Shown here: positions 42,666 to 51,381 of the stretch, piece after piece
Position numbering within the stretch: position 1 is the first letter of the stretch
Layout of the letters: every line of letters begins with the position of its first letter
Assembly: GCA_030430075.1 (NCBI GenBank)
Contig: JAUIGN010000009.1
Coordinates: 1 to 64,000, forward strand
Direction: 5' to 3'
From: a bacterium
GTDB taxonomy: Bacteria > Planctomycetota > Planctomycetia > Pirellulales > Pirellulaceae
DNA length: 64,000 nucleotides
The notes under the pieces: model-generated
Databases searched by the model: none
The model's input: the letters and a program-made list of their open reading frames with translations, nothing else
What the model was told of the DNA's origin: nothing
Program-made: the position numbers and the translations under genes

Positions 42666-45600
42666 CTACTGGCGGGTCGAACCTGCCGCGGGAATCGCCT
42701 GGCCCGTCCAGGTCGGCGTGCCGGCGGCACCCTGGAATTGCACGCGCTGGACGGTCGGGGCTGCCGGTTGCGGGCCGTAAGGCTGTGCGACGGGTGTCGG
42801 CGGCGGCAACCGGCGAGCGGGCCCGAACTCGGCGGGCCGGAATTCCACCTGGTCGACCGGGTTCGGTGGAACCGGGATCGGCGTGCCTGGCACGACCGGC
42901 GTCGGTCGCAAGCCGTCGTTGTTGTGCAACGTCGGCTGGTTCAGCTTGTGCTGATGCTGATGCAGGTCGCCGTTGGTTCCTGGCATCATGCCGTACGGGT
43001 CCGTATCGGGGTAGATCACCGGAATGTCTTCGGCGCAGAAGAGGCACCCGTTGCTCATCAGCCCGACTTCGCCGTGGATCGACGCCACGTCCCCGAGGCA
43101 CCAGGTCATCCGCTGCGACTCCATCATCTTGATGGTCTCGTAGTCTTCGTCATCCGCGATGATGTGGGGCGTCATGATGATCAGCAGCTCGGTTTTCTTG
43201 ACCAGGCTGGAGTCGTAGCGAAACAGGTTGCCGAGAAAGGGAACGTCGCCAATGAAGGGAACTTTCCGCTCCACTTCCGCACGATCCGACGTCATCAGCC
43301 CGGCGAAGACCACCGTCTGGCCGCTCTTGGCACTGATCGTCGTTTGGGCGGTCGTGCGATTGATGGGTGGCGACACAATCGGATCGCCCTGGGCGTTGGT
43401 TCCCACCACCGTGCCGTCCTGGATGCTTCCCACGCTCGACCGCTCCGCGTCGATGTCCATGACAATCACGCCGTCATCGTTGATGAGCGGTTGAATCCGC
43501 AGGATCAGGCCGGTTTCAATGTCCTGAATGTTGTTCTGGACAATCCCGTTGGTGATCGTCGTGCCGGTGATTCGCGAGACATCGGCACCAACCTGGACGA
43601 ACGCCTGCTGATTGTTGAGAGCCATCACCTGCGGGCGACTCAACACCTGCAGCCGGCCTTCCTGTTCCAACGCTCGCACCAGGATGTTGATCGACTCGTT
43701 GGCAGCAGAAAGCACCAGCCCTCCGTAGCCGACGCCGGGCAACGAACTGGCGCGTCCCACGCCGAGTGCGGAGAGGGCCTGACCGGCGAGATTCTCACGA
43801 GCGAAATCGGTGTCCGAGTTGGGTAGTCCCGGATTCCCGGTGGTCGTGAACTGGTTCTCGTCGAGGAAGTTGAAGCCGGGAGTCCGTGCCGTGCCCGCCA
43901 AGCCTCGGTCGAACAGCAGCGAATCCTGCAGGCCCAATTCGACGCCCAGCTCAAACGCGTCATCCAGGGCGACCTCGGCGATCAGCACCTGCACCATCAC
44001 CATCGGCGGACGAAAGTCCAATTCCTTGATGACCTGCATGATCTCGTCGTAATACAGGGGCGTGGCACTCACGATCAGGCTGTTGGTCACAATTTCGGGA
44101 ACCACGATCACTTCGCGCTCGATCTGCTCGTAGGGGCTGATCGCCTGGTTGAACAGCAGTTGCTGCTGGATCAGATCACGCTGGCTGGTCAGGAAGGTGG
44201 TGATCGAGTTCGCCACGTCCAGGGCCGGTGCGTTCTTGAGTCGAACCACGGTCAGTTGCCGGGTCGCGATGTCCGCTTCGTCCAACCGCAGCAGCAGGGT
44301 CTCAACGACCGACAGGTCACTTGCCGAACCGGAGGCAATGATGCTGTTGGTCCGCACGTCAACCGCGAACGTCAGCGGCACCAGCGAACCTTCGCCGGCC
44401 GACTGCACGGCCTGGGGCTGCGTGATTCCAAAGATCCCGTTAACATTCCCCTGCCCGGCCGTTATCTGCTGTCCAAACAGGGACTGCAGCATCCCGGCCA
44501 GGTTCGTGGCGTCGCTGTTGACGACCGTGAAGACCTTGATCAGGGCTTCCATGTCCGGAAGCTGGTCCAGTTCCTTGATGAGGGCCGCGATCAGCTCCAT
44601 GCTTTCCGGCGGTGCCCGCACCAACAGGGCATTGATGTTCGGGTCAGCCGTGACTTGAACGTCGTCCATGATCCCGCTCCGGATCAGCTTGCCGCTTTCC
44701 GGATCAACCGTCTTGAATTCCAGCGAACTGGCGGGCCGCAGAACCTGGCTCTGCGTCTGGTTGCCGCCCCCCCCGCCGCCGGCCCCGGGAACCTGCGGCT
44801 GCGTGGTGGTTGACGAGCCGATCTCGCCGCGGATCGCCCCCAGCAGTGCCTCGGCCAGGTCGATGGCCAGCGCATTCTTCAGGCGGAAGACACGGATCTC
44901 CGTCGAGGTATCCGACTCCTTGGCGTCAATGCTCTCCACCAGGCGACGAATCTCGCCCAAGTCGCGCGGGCTGGCCTGCACGATCAGTGAATTGGTACGG
45001 TAATCGGCGATTACCTTGACCTTCGTACCCAAGCCGGGACGAGGCGTTTCGTCGCTCCCCGGGACGTTGACGAAGAAGTTGCGGATCGTCTGTTCAGCCG
45101 TGATCGCCGCAATGTACTTCAAACGAATGATGGTGAAGCTGTCCGTATCGGTGGCCGGCTGGTCCAGCTTGGTGATCAGGTCGATGACGGACTGAATACT
45201 CTCCTTCCGCCCGATCAGCAGCACGGCGTTCGGCTCGACCAACGCGCGGATGCTGACCTGACCTTGGCGTGCGGCCAAACTTTCCTCGTACAACTCCGTG
45301 ACCAGCGCAACCGCCGACTCGCCGTTGATATGTTTCAACCGGTGGACCTCGACGACCGGCTGCGTTTCGCTGCTGATCGCTTCGATCTCCGCGATCAGCT
45401 TCTGCACGCGTTCGACATCCCGCTTGCGACCGCGGATGATGATCACGTCCAAACCCTCCAGGAACTCGATCTGAACAGGTCCCAGGAGCCCCGCCGCATC
45501 TTCGCCAATCGCTTCCCCTGCTTCTGCATTCGCCGGGTCGCCGGCCGGCGGCTGATCGGCGGCGGGTCGCGCCTGCAGAGGCTGCCCATTTTCTTGAAAC

Positions 45601-46724
45601 ACCTTGGCCAGCATTTGCCCATTCCAGGAAGTTCGCTTGCGAAGCGCATTGCTGCCCCCGTCGGATGCCTCACCCAGGTCGCCGGATCGCATCAGTGAGA
45701 CCGCCGTCTGGACCTTGTTGGGATCTGCGTTTCGCAGAGGCACCATCTGCAGTTCGCCGGGAGCGCTGACCTTCGCCGTATCGAGGGCCACCGCCAGTTG
45801 CCGCCAGGCAGCCGCCTGCGTCGTCCGCTCGAACAAGATCTGATTCGCCGGTCGGTCCACTCGAATCACCGCTTGCAAGCCCTCGGGCGTTGCCAGCCGG
45901 ACGACCACCTGTTCGCCGTTGCGGGCAGCCTCGGTTTGGATTCGCCCTCCCAGGAGCTGCCCGAGGCTCGCTTCGAACTCGCGCCAAGTCATGTTGGCGA
46001 GGCGGTACGGCGCGACCGTCAAGGGCGCACCAGGCACCGGCCCGGCATTGCTGGCGGGTGCCGTGGGAATCGGTTTGACCGGCGGAGGGACCGGCAGCGA
46101 GGAAGCCTCCTGACGCTGCGGTTGCGGCTGGGCGCCACGCGCGGCGGCCGGCGGAGGCGTTGCCTCGCTGGATGCCCCGTTCTGCCCAGTAGCATTCAGC
46201 CCGGCCAACGTCGCGGCCACCCGTTGTTGCAGTTCGGGCGGAGCGATCACCAGCAACTGACGCGTGCGGGGATCGGTCGCAATCCGTGCACCGCTGCTGG
46301 CCGGGAAACGCTGCCGTAATTGCTCGGCCGCACCCTCCAGGTTTCCGCTGACACGATAGCTCTTGACGACCGCCGGGCTGGCGGCGGCGGTCGGCGCCGC
46401 GGCGCTCTCGGCCTGGTCCAAGGCCTGGATCACTTGTTGGGCCAACCGCTGGGACTGGCTTTGCCCCTGCACCACGAGCCGATTCCCCTCGCGATCAACG
46501 GTCACCGTTGACCTGCCCGCCAGGCCCGACAACATATTGCGCAGTTGCGGCGCGATCTCGTCCGCGTTGCGGTGACGAATCACGTAGGCGCGCAGCTCGC
46601 CCTGTGGTGCTTCTTGTGCATGAACTGGGAGGGGGGAAAGGACCGGGGCGGATACCAGTGTGAGGCAGCAAAGGGCGATTGCCACGGCGCACCGGTAACC
46701 GTTGAATCTGGGTCGGATCGGCAT
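42666..46724 (-). CDS. Very large secretin (type II/IV secretion outer-membrane channel)
   Basis: 1352 residues, about twice a normal GspD/PilQ. Signal peptide to about residue 36, then at least six Secretin_N (N1-type) repeats, recognisable by phrases such as VVEVHRLKHINGESAVALVTELY, FTIIRLKYIAAITAEQTIRNFF, IRVFRLKNALAIDLAEALLG and IKVFTVVNSDATNLAGMLQSLFG. The secretin core is at about 940-1185: VMVQVLIAEVALDD, EGRLQVLSRPQVMALNNQQAFVQVG, TTISAKSGQTVVFAGLM and VPFIGDVPFLGNLFRYDS. A 165-residue Pro-rich tail with a CLFC pair follows. It likely serves a type II-like or pseudopilin system; assignment to the Tad pilus 30 kb away is unproven. Confidence 0.92.
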   Translation of the reverse strand: MPIRPRFNGYRCAVAIALCCLTLVSAPVLSPLPVHAQEAPQGELRAYVIRHRNADEIAPQLRNMLSGLAGRSTVTVDREGNRLVVQGQSQSQRLAQQVIQALDQAESAAAPTAAASPAVVKSYRVSGNLEGAAEQLRQRFPASSGARIATDPRTRQLLVIAPPELQQRVAATLAGLNATGQNGASSEATPPPAAARGAQPQPQRQEASSLPVPPPVKPIPTAPASNAGPVPGAPLTVAPYRLANMTWREFEASLGQLLGGRIQTEAARNGEQVVVRLATPEGLQAVIRVDRPANQILFERTTQAAAWRQLAVALDTAKVSAPGELQMVPLRNADPNKVQTAVSLMRSGDLGEASDGGSNALRKRTSWNGQMLAKVFQENGQPLQARPAADQPPAGDPANAEAGEAIGEDAAGLLGPVQIEFLEGLDVIIIRGRKRDVERVQKLIAEIEAISSETQPVVEVHRLKHINGESAVALVTELYEESLAARQGQVSIRALVEPNAVLLIGRKESIQSVIDLITKLDQPATDTDSFTIIRLKYIAAITAEQTIRNFFVNVPGSDETPRPGLGTKVKVIADYRTNSLIVQASPRDLGEIRRLVESIDAKESDTSTEIRVFRLKNALAIDLAEALLGAIRGEIGSSTTTQPQVPGAGGGGGGNQTQSQVLRPASSLEFKTVDPESGKLIRSGIMDDVQVTADPNINALLVRAPPESMELIAALIKELDQLPDMEALIKVFTVVNSDATNLAGMLQSLFGQQITAGQGNVNGIFGITQPQAVQSAGEGSLVPLTFAVDVRTNSIIASGSASDLSVVETLLLRLDEADIATRQLTVVRLKNAPALDVANSITTFLTSQRDLIQQQLLFNQAISPYEQIEREVIVVPEIVTNSLIVSATPLYYDEIMQVIKELDFRPPMVMVQVLIAEVALDDAFELGVELGLQDSLLFDRGLAGTARTPGFNFLDENQFTTTGNPGLPNSDTDFARENLAGQALSALGVGRASSLPGVGYGGLVLSAANESINILVRALEQEGRLQVLSRPQVMALNNQQAFVQVGADVSRITGTTITNGIVQNNIQDIETGLILRIQPLINDDGVIVMDIDAERSSVGSIQDGTVVGTNAQGDPIVSPPINRTTAQTTISAKSGQTVVFAGLMTSDRAEVERKVPFIGDVPFLGNLFRYDSSLVKKTELLIIMTPHIIADDEDYETIKMMESQRMTWCLGDVASIHGEVGLMSNGCLFCAEDIPVIYPDTDPYGMMPGTNGDLHQHQHKLNQPTLHNNDGLRPTPVVPGTPIPVPPNPVDQVEFRPAEFGPARRLPPPTPVAQPYGPQPAAPTVQRVQFQGAAGTPTWTGQAIPAAGSTRQ

Positions 46725-47280
46725 GCTTGTATTTCCATTTGTTGCGGGTTGTGCAACGCTCAGCGCGGCCACCAGCCTGCGGGACGGACCGGGGGCAAAC
46801 GAATCCACTCAACAGTGCTAATCGGCAGAACTGACAGGGCCGGCACAGTCATAATTGGGCGAAAATCCCCCACAACCGGGCGTCCCGAGAAGCTGGGTAG
46901 ACTTTGCCGGCGGCGACGTGGTGACGCTGGCATCGCTTTCCGTCCCGGCGCAGCACACCGTTGCCACGCGGCGGATCACCGCCCCCGCCACGCGTTTCGC
47001 CGCGGCCGCCGGTGCGGCTGCCTACTAGACAGACGGCTCCCGGGAACCAACGATGTCTGTTGTGCCGGGCCGCACGCTGCCCACAACCGGGATGCCGGAT
47101 TCACCCGGATCGGTACCAGTCCGCCCCGCCCGCTCGACCGCGACCGTTCCAAAAACTGCCGTGTCGCGCGCAGCACCAACGGAGGCACGCTCCGGTTCGG
47201 CAAGCGGCCGGTGCCCTGCGAACCGACCAGCCACGTTGTTCCGCGCAACTGCATATCTCGCCATACCAGGAGACCAACGG
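46725..47280. other. Divergent intergenic region between secretin and sulfatase
   Basis: About 550 bases, G+C-rich, with no supported gene. It holds both promoters. Confidence 0.4.
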
Positions 47281-48753
47281 ATGAAGCTCGCCCAACACCA
47301 CCCGCCGGTTCGCATCCGGGTGCCGCTCGGCCTGATGCGGAGCGCGTTGGCGATCGCGCTGCTGGCCGGCGCCTGGCCGGGACAGCGGGCCGACGCCGCC
47401 GACCCGCCAAACGTGCTCATCATCATGGCGGACGATTGTACGCACAACGACCTGCCGCTGTACGGAGGCCAGAATGCCCTCACGCCGAACATCGATCGCC
47501 TGGCGACTCAGGGCCTGACCTTCGACCGCGCTTACCTGAGTGAGGCGATGTGCCAGCCGTGTCGAGCGGAGTTGTTTACCGGCCAGTATCCGCTCCGAAA
47601 CGGCTGTGCCTGGAACCACTCGGCATGCCGCCCTGAAACGCGCAGCTTGCCGCACCATTTGCAGCCGCTTGGCTATCGGGTCGGCCTGGCCGGAAAGGTC
47701 CACGTCAAGCCGGCAGGGTCGTTTCCTTTCGTCAAGGTGGACGGCTTCGACCCGAGCTGCGTTCGCAATCCGACCCGGCCGCATGAATTGAACTCGGTGC
47801 GAGAATTCATGGCCCTGGACGACCAACCGTTTTGCCTGGTCGTCGCCCTGGTCGAACCGCATGTCCCCTGGGTGATGGGCGATGCCGCGCAGTACCCTCC
47901 AAAGAAATTGAAGTTGCCGCCGAACCTGGCGGATACGCCGCGGACGCGCCAGGACTTTGCGCGGTACCTGGCAGAGATTACCTACATGGATGGCCAGGTT
48001 GGCGAGATCTTGCAGGCACTCGACGACACCGGGCGAGCCGACGAAACGCTGGTTCTGTTTACCACCGAGCAAGGATCGCAGTTTCCCGGCTGTAAATGGA
48101 CCAATTGGGACACGGGGCTCCATACGGGCCTGATCGCTCGATGGCCGCGCCACGTCCCGGCCGGCAAGCGAACGGACGCCCTGGTGCAATACGCGGACAT
48201 CGTGCCGACCATTCTGGCGGCAATCGGTACCGACGTGGACGAAGCAGCCTTCGATGGACGCAGCTTCCTGGATCAGCTTACGGGCAGCCGGCAGCCGCAT
48301 CGCGAATACGTCTTCGGCGTCCATAACAACATTCCCGAAGGTCCGGCCTATCCCATCCGTTCAATCTGCGACGGCGAATACCATTACATTCGCAATCTGT
48401 TGCCTGACGAGATCTATATCGAAAAACACCTGATGGGAATGGCGGGCAATGCGACCTTGAATAATCCGTACTGGGCGACCTGGGTACGAGACGCTTGGAA
48501 CAACCCGCACACCTACCGCCTGGTGAAACGTTACATGCACCGCCCGGCGGAAGAGCTGTACCGGATTGGGGACGATCCTTTCGAGATGACCAACCTGGCC
48601 GGTTCTCCAGCACACGCCCAAACCAAACGGCGGCTCGCCACCGCGCTCGATGCCTGGTTGCGGTCGCAAGGGGACCCGGGCGCCAAGCAGGACACGCACG
48701 AGGCGATTCAGGCCGCGCGGCGCGGCGAACATCGCTACGGGCCGCCGCAATGA
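47281..48753 (+). CDS. Secreted sulfatase
   Basis: 490 residues with a signal peptide (to about ADAADPP). The metal-binding NVLIIMADD (44-52), the formylglycine site CQPCRAELFTG (Cys91) and the C-terminal LVLFTTEQGSQFPGCKWTNWD place it with sulfatases acting on heparan-like or sulfated polysaccharides. The site reads C-x-P-C-R with Cys in the common Ser position. AGGAG lies eight bases before the ATG. Calcium-dependent hydrolysis of sulfate esters outside the cytoplasm is expected. It needs a formylglycine-generating enzyme, which is not in the window. Confidence 0.93.
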   Translation: MKLAQHHPPVRIRVPLGLMRSALAIALLAGAWPGQRADAADPPNVLIIMADDCTHNDLPLYGGQNALTPNIDRLATQGLTFDRAYLSEAMCQPCRAELFTGQYPLRNGCAWNHSACRPETRSLPHHLQPLGYRVGLAGKVHVKPAGSFPFVKVDGFDPSCVRNPTRPHELNSVREFMALDDQPFCLVVALVEPHVPWVMGDAAQYPPKKLKLPPNLADTPRTRQDFARYLAEITYMDGQVGEILQALDDTGRADETLVLFTTEQGSQFPGCKWTNWDTGLHTGLIARWPRHVPAGKRTDALVQYADIVPTILAAIGTDVDEAAFDGRSFLDQLTGSRQPHREYVFGVHNNIPEGPAYPIRSICDGEYHYIRNLLPDEIYIEKHLMGMAGNATLNNPYWATWVRDAWNNPHTYRLVKRYMHRPAEELYRIGDDPFEMTNLAGSPAHAQTKRRLATALDAWLRSQGDPGAKQDTHEAIQAARRGEHRYGPPQ

Positions 48754-49147
48754 CGACAGGCAACGCAGTGCGGTCATGCAACCAGGGTCGCCGATACAGC
48801 AAGCCCAAGGTGCGGGAGGTGGTCAAGCCTTGTTCCCGGACAAAGCTGGGCCGAATGACGTCAATCACCGCAAGGCCTGCGCCAGGGTAAACGCTGGACC
48901 GCCACACTTCGTTTGCCATGACCGTCTGCGGGAAGTGCCTGCGTTCCGGAATCTCTCAACGGCTCATTCCTTTATCACCGACCGCCCGTGCCCAGCCTCC
49001 GCGCCGCAAGCCCACGGCTACCGCGGTCGTAGGCCGACGATTAGGATGGGACCTGACGTGCGGCTGCGAGCCACCTGAACTCGCAGCCGCCTGCTCCCCG
49101 TCCGTTCGCTCGGCGCAAGTAAGACCGGCGGCCCAGGAAATCGCTCG
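48754..49147. other. Intergenic region before NAD synthetase
   Basis: About 390 bases with no supported gene or repeat. Confidence 0.4.
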
Positions 49148-51202
49148 ATGCAGCTCATCAAGATCGCAGCCGGCGTATTGAACCAGACGCCTCTGGACTG
49201 GGACGGCAACCGGCGCAACGTGACCGCTGCGATTGACGAGGCCCGCCGCCAGGATGTAACCGTTCTTTGCCTGCCGGAACTGTGCCTGACCGGTTATGGC
49301 TGCGAGGACGCGTTCCTGTCCGCCGGCGTCCACCGCATGGCGGCGCGCGTGCTGGTCGAACTGGTTCCGGAGACGCAAGGGATGATCGTCTCCTTCGGCC
49401 TCCCGGTCCCCTACCGCGGCGCCCTGTACAACGCCGCCTGCCTGGCCGTGGACGGCCGCATTGCAGGGTTCGTCGGGAAACAGCATTTGGCGGGCGAGGG
49501 GCTGCATTACGAGCCGCGGTGGTTCAAACCTTGGCCGGCAGAGGCGCGCGCCGAAATCGATGTTGCCGGCGAAACGTACCCGATGGGCGACCTCCTGTTC
49601 GATGTGGGCGGCGTCCTCTTTGGGTTTGAGATCTGCGAAGATGCGTGGGTCGCCGATCGGCCCGGCGCGGGACTGGCGCGGCGGGGCGTCGACGTGATCT
49701 TGAACCCCAGCGCCAGCCATTTTGCCTTCGGCAAGCAGGACATCCGTCGCCGATTCGTCCTGGAGGGCTCGCGAGCCTTCTCCGCGTCCTACGTTTATTC
49801 GAACTTGCTGGGCAACGAAGCGGGCCGCGCGCTGTACGACGGCGGCGCGATGATCGCCAACGCCGGCAAGATGGCGGTCGAAGGTCCCCGCTTTCGCTTC
49901 TCCGAGACGCGGGTCACGGCGGCTACCGTGGACGTGGAGGCCAACCGGATGAATCGCGCCCGAACTGCCAGCTACTCGCCCGAATTCTCCAACGATTCGC
50001 AAAACGTGATTCGGCTGCCGTTCAACCACAGACCGACCCCGACCGCCGTGAACCGCTCTCAATTGGCGGCCTGGGAAACCAGCCCGCAGATCAAGGAAGA
50101 GGAATTCACGCGGGCCGTGGCGCTGGGGCTTTTTGACTACCTGCGCAAAAGCCGTATGCGGGGGTTCGTCGTTTCGCTCAGCGGCGGCGCCGACTCAGCG
50201 GCTGTCGCGACGCTCTGCGCCTTAGCCATTCGGCTTGCAACCCACGAGCTCGGTCTGCCCGAAGTCCTCCAGAAGCTCGGCCGCGGCCCGGTCGCGGCTG
50301 GCCCGTTAGCGGCTGGCCCGGACGGCGAAGCCAGTGCGGCCGGCAACGATCACCTGGCAGTGGAAGAACTCGTACGGCAAACCCTGACTTGTGTGTACCA
50401 GGCAACGCGCAACAGTTCGCAGACGACCCGCGACGCCGCCGCCGGAGTGGCGGCCGGTTTGCACGCCACGTTCCTGGAATTTGATGTGGATGCGCTCGTG
50501 GAACGCTACTCCGAGATGGTTGCCACCGCCGCGGGACGACCGCTGTCGTGGGAATCGGATGATCTGACACTGCAGAATATTCAGGCGCGTGCTCGGGCGC
50601 CGGGCGTCTGGATGCTGGCCAACCTGAAAGGGGCCCTGCTGCTCTCAACCAGCAATCGCAGCGAAGCCGCGGTCGGCTATGCGACGATGGATGGCGACAC
50701 CTGTGGCGGACTCTCGCCGATCGCCGGAATCGACAAGGCATTCCTCAGATCATGGCTCCGCTGGATGGGTGCGGACGGACCGGAAGAGACGGGCCCCATT
50801 GAGGCCCTGCAGGTCGTCAGTGCCCTGCCGCCCACGGCGGAACTGCGTCCAGCGGCATCTGCGCAGACCGACGAAGGCGATTTGATGCCCTACGAAATCC
50901 TCGACGCCATCGAACGGGCTGCCATTCGAGACAAATGCACTCCGCTGGAGGTCCTCCAACAATTCGAGGCCGCCTACCCCGACGTGGCACAAGACCAACT
51001 GATCGCTTGGATCGAACGCTTCTTTCGGCTCTGGAGCCGCAACCAGTGGAAGCGAGAACGTTACGCGCCGTCGTTTCACCTGGATGACGAGAACCTGGAC
51101 CCCAAGACCTGGTGCCGCTTCCCGATCCTCTCCGGAGGCTTCGAACGCGAACTGGAGGAGTTGCGGCGGTACGCCGAGCAACCGCGGCGAGAACGCGGAT
51201 GA
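49148..51202 (+). CDS. nadE: Glutamine-dependent NAD+ synthetase
   Basis: 684 residues. The N-terminal nitrilase-type glutaminase domain shows the Glu (LCLPELCLTGYGCED), Lys (FVGKQHLAGEG) and Cys (FGFEICEDAW) triad. The C-terminal synthetase domain has the ATP motif SLSGGADSAAVATL, KGALLLSTSNRSEAAVGY and DTCGGLSPIAGIDK. It makes NAD+ from deamido-NAD+ using glutamine. An Ala/Gly/Pro-rich stretch (GRGPVAAGPLAAGPDGEAS) is inserted just after the ATP motif. AGGAAAT lies eight bases before the ATG. Confidence 0.95.
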   Translation: MQLIKIAAGVLNQTPLDWDGNRRNVTAAIDEARRQDVTVLCLPELCLTGYGCEDAFLSAGVHRMAARVLVELVPETQGMIVSFGLPVPYRGALYNAACLAVDGRIAGFVGKQHLAGEGLHYEPRWFKPWPAEARAEIDVAGETYPMGDLLFDVGGVLFGFEICEDAWVADRPGAGLARRGVDVILNPSASHFAFGKQDIRRRFVLEGSRAFSASYVYSNLLGNEAGRALYDGGAMIANAGKMAVEGPRFRFSETRVTAATVDVEANRMNRARTASYSPEFSNDSQNVIRLPFNHRPTPTAVNRSQLAAWETSPQIKEEEFTRAVALGLFDYLRKSRMRGFVVSLSGGADSAAVATLCALAIRLATHELGLPEVLQKLGRGPVAAGPLAAGPDGEASAAGNDHLAVEELVRQTLTCVYQATRNSSQTTRDAAAGVAAGLHATFLEFDVDALVERYSEMVATAAGRPLSWESDDLTLQNIQARARAPGVWMLANLKGALLLSTSNRSEAAVGYATMDGDTCGGLSPIAGIDKAFLRSWLRWMGADGPEETGPIEALQVVSALPPTAELRPAASAQTDEGDLMPYEILDAIERAAIRDKCTPLEVLQQFEAAYPDVAQDQLIAWIERFFRLWSRNQWKRERYAPSFHLDDENLDPKTWCRFPILSGGFERELEELRRYAEQPRRERG

Positions 51203-51381
51203 TTCATCTTCCGCTCGCCGCCAACTTCCGCCCGGAGCGGCCACCGGGCTGCCTGGTCGGCCGAGTTGCCCGGACCGCCGCCTTCCCCGGATAGATCCCC
51301 TGCCTCAGCCGTTTCCGTTACCCGACGGTCGTCCCGGCCTTCCACCGGCTGCCGACCAAGCCGCGACCTGCACGCCGACCG

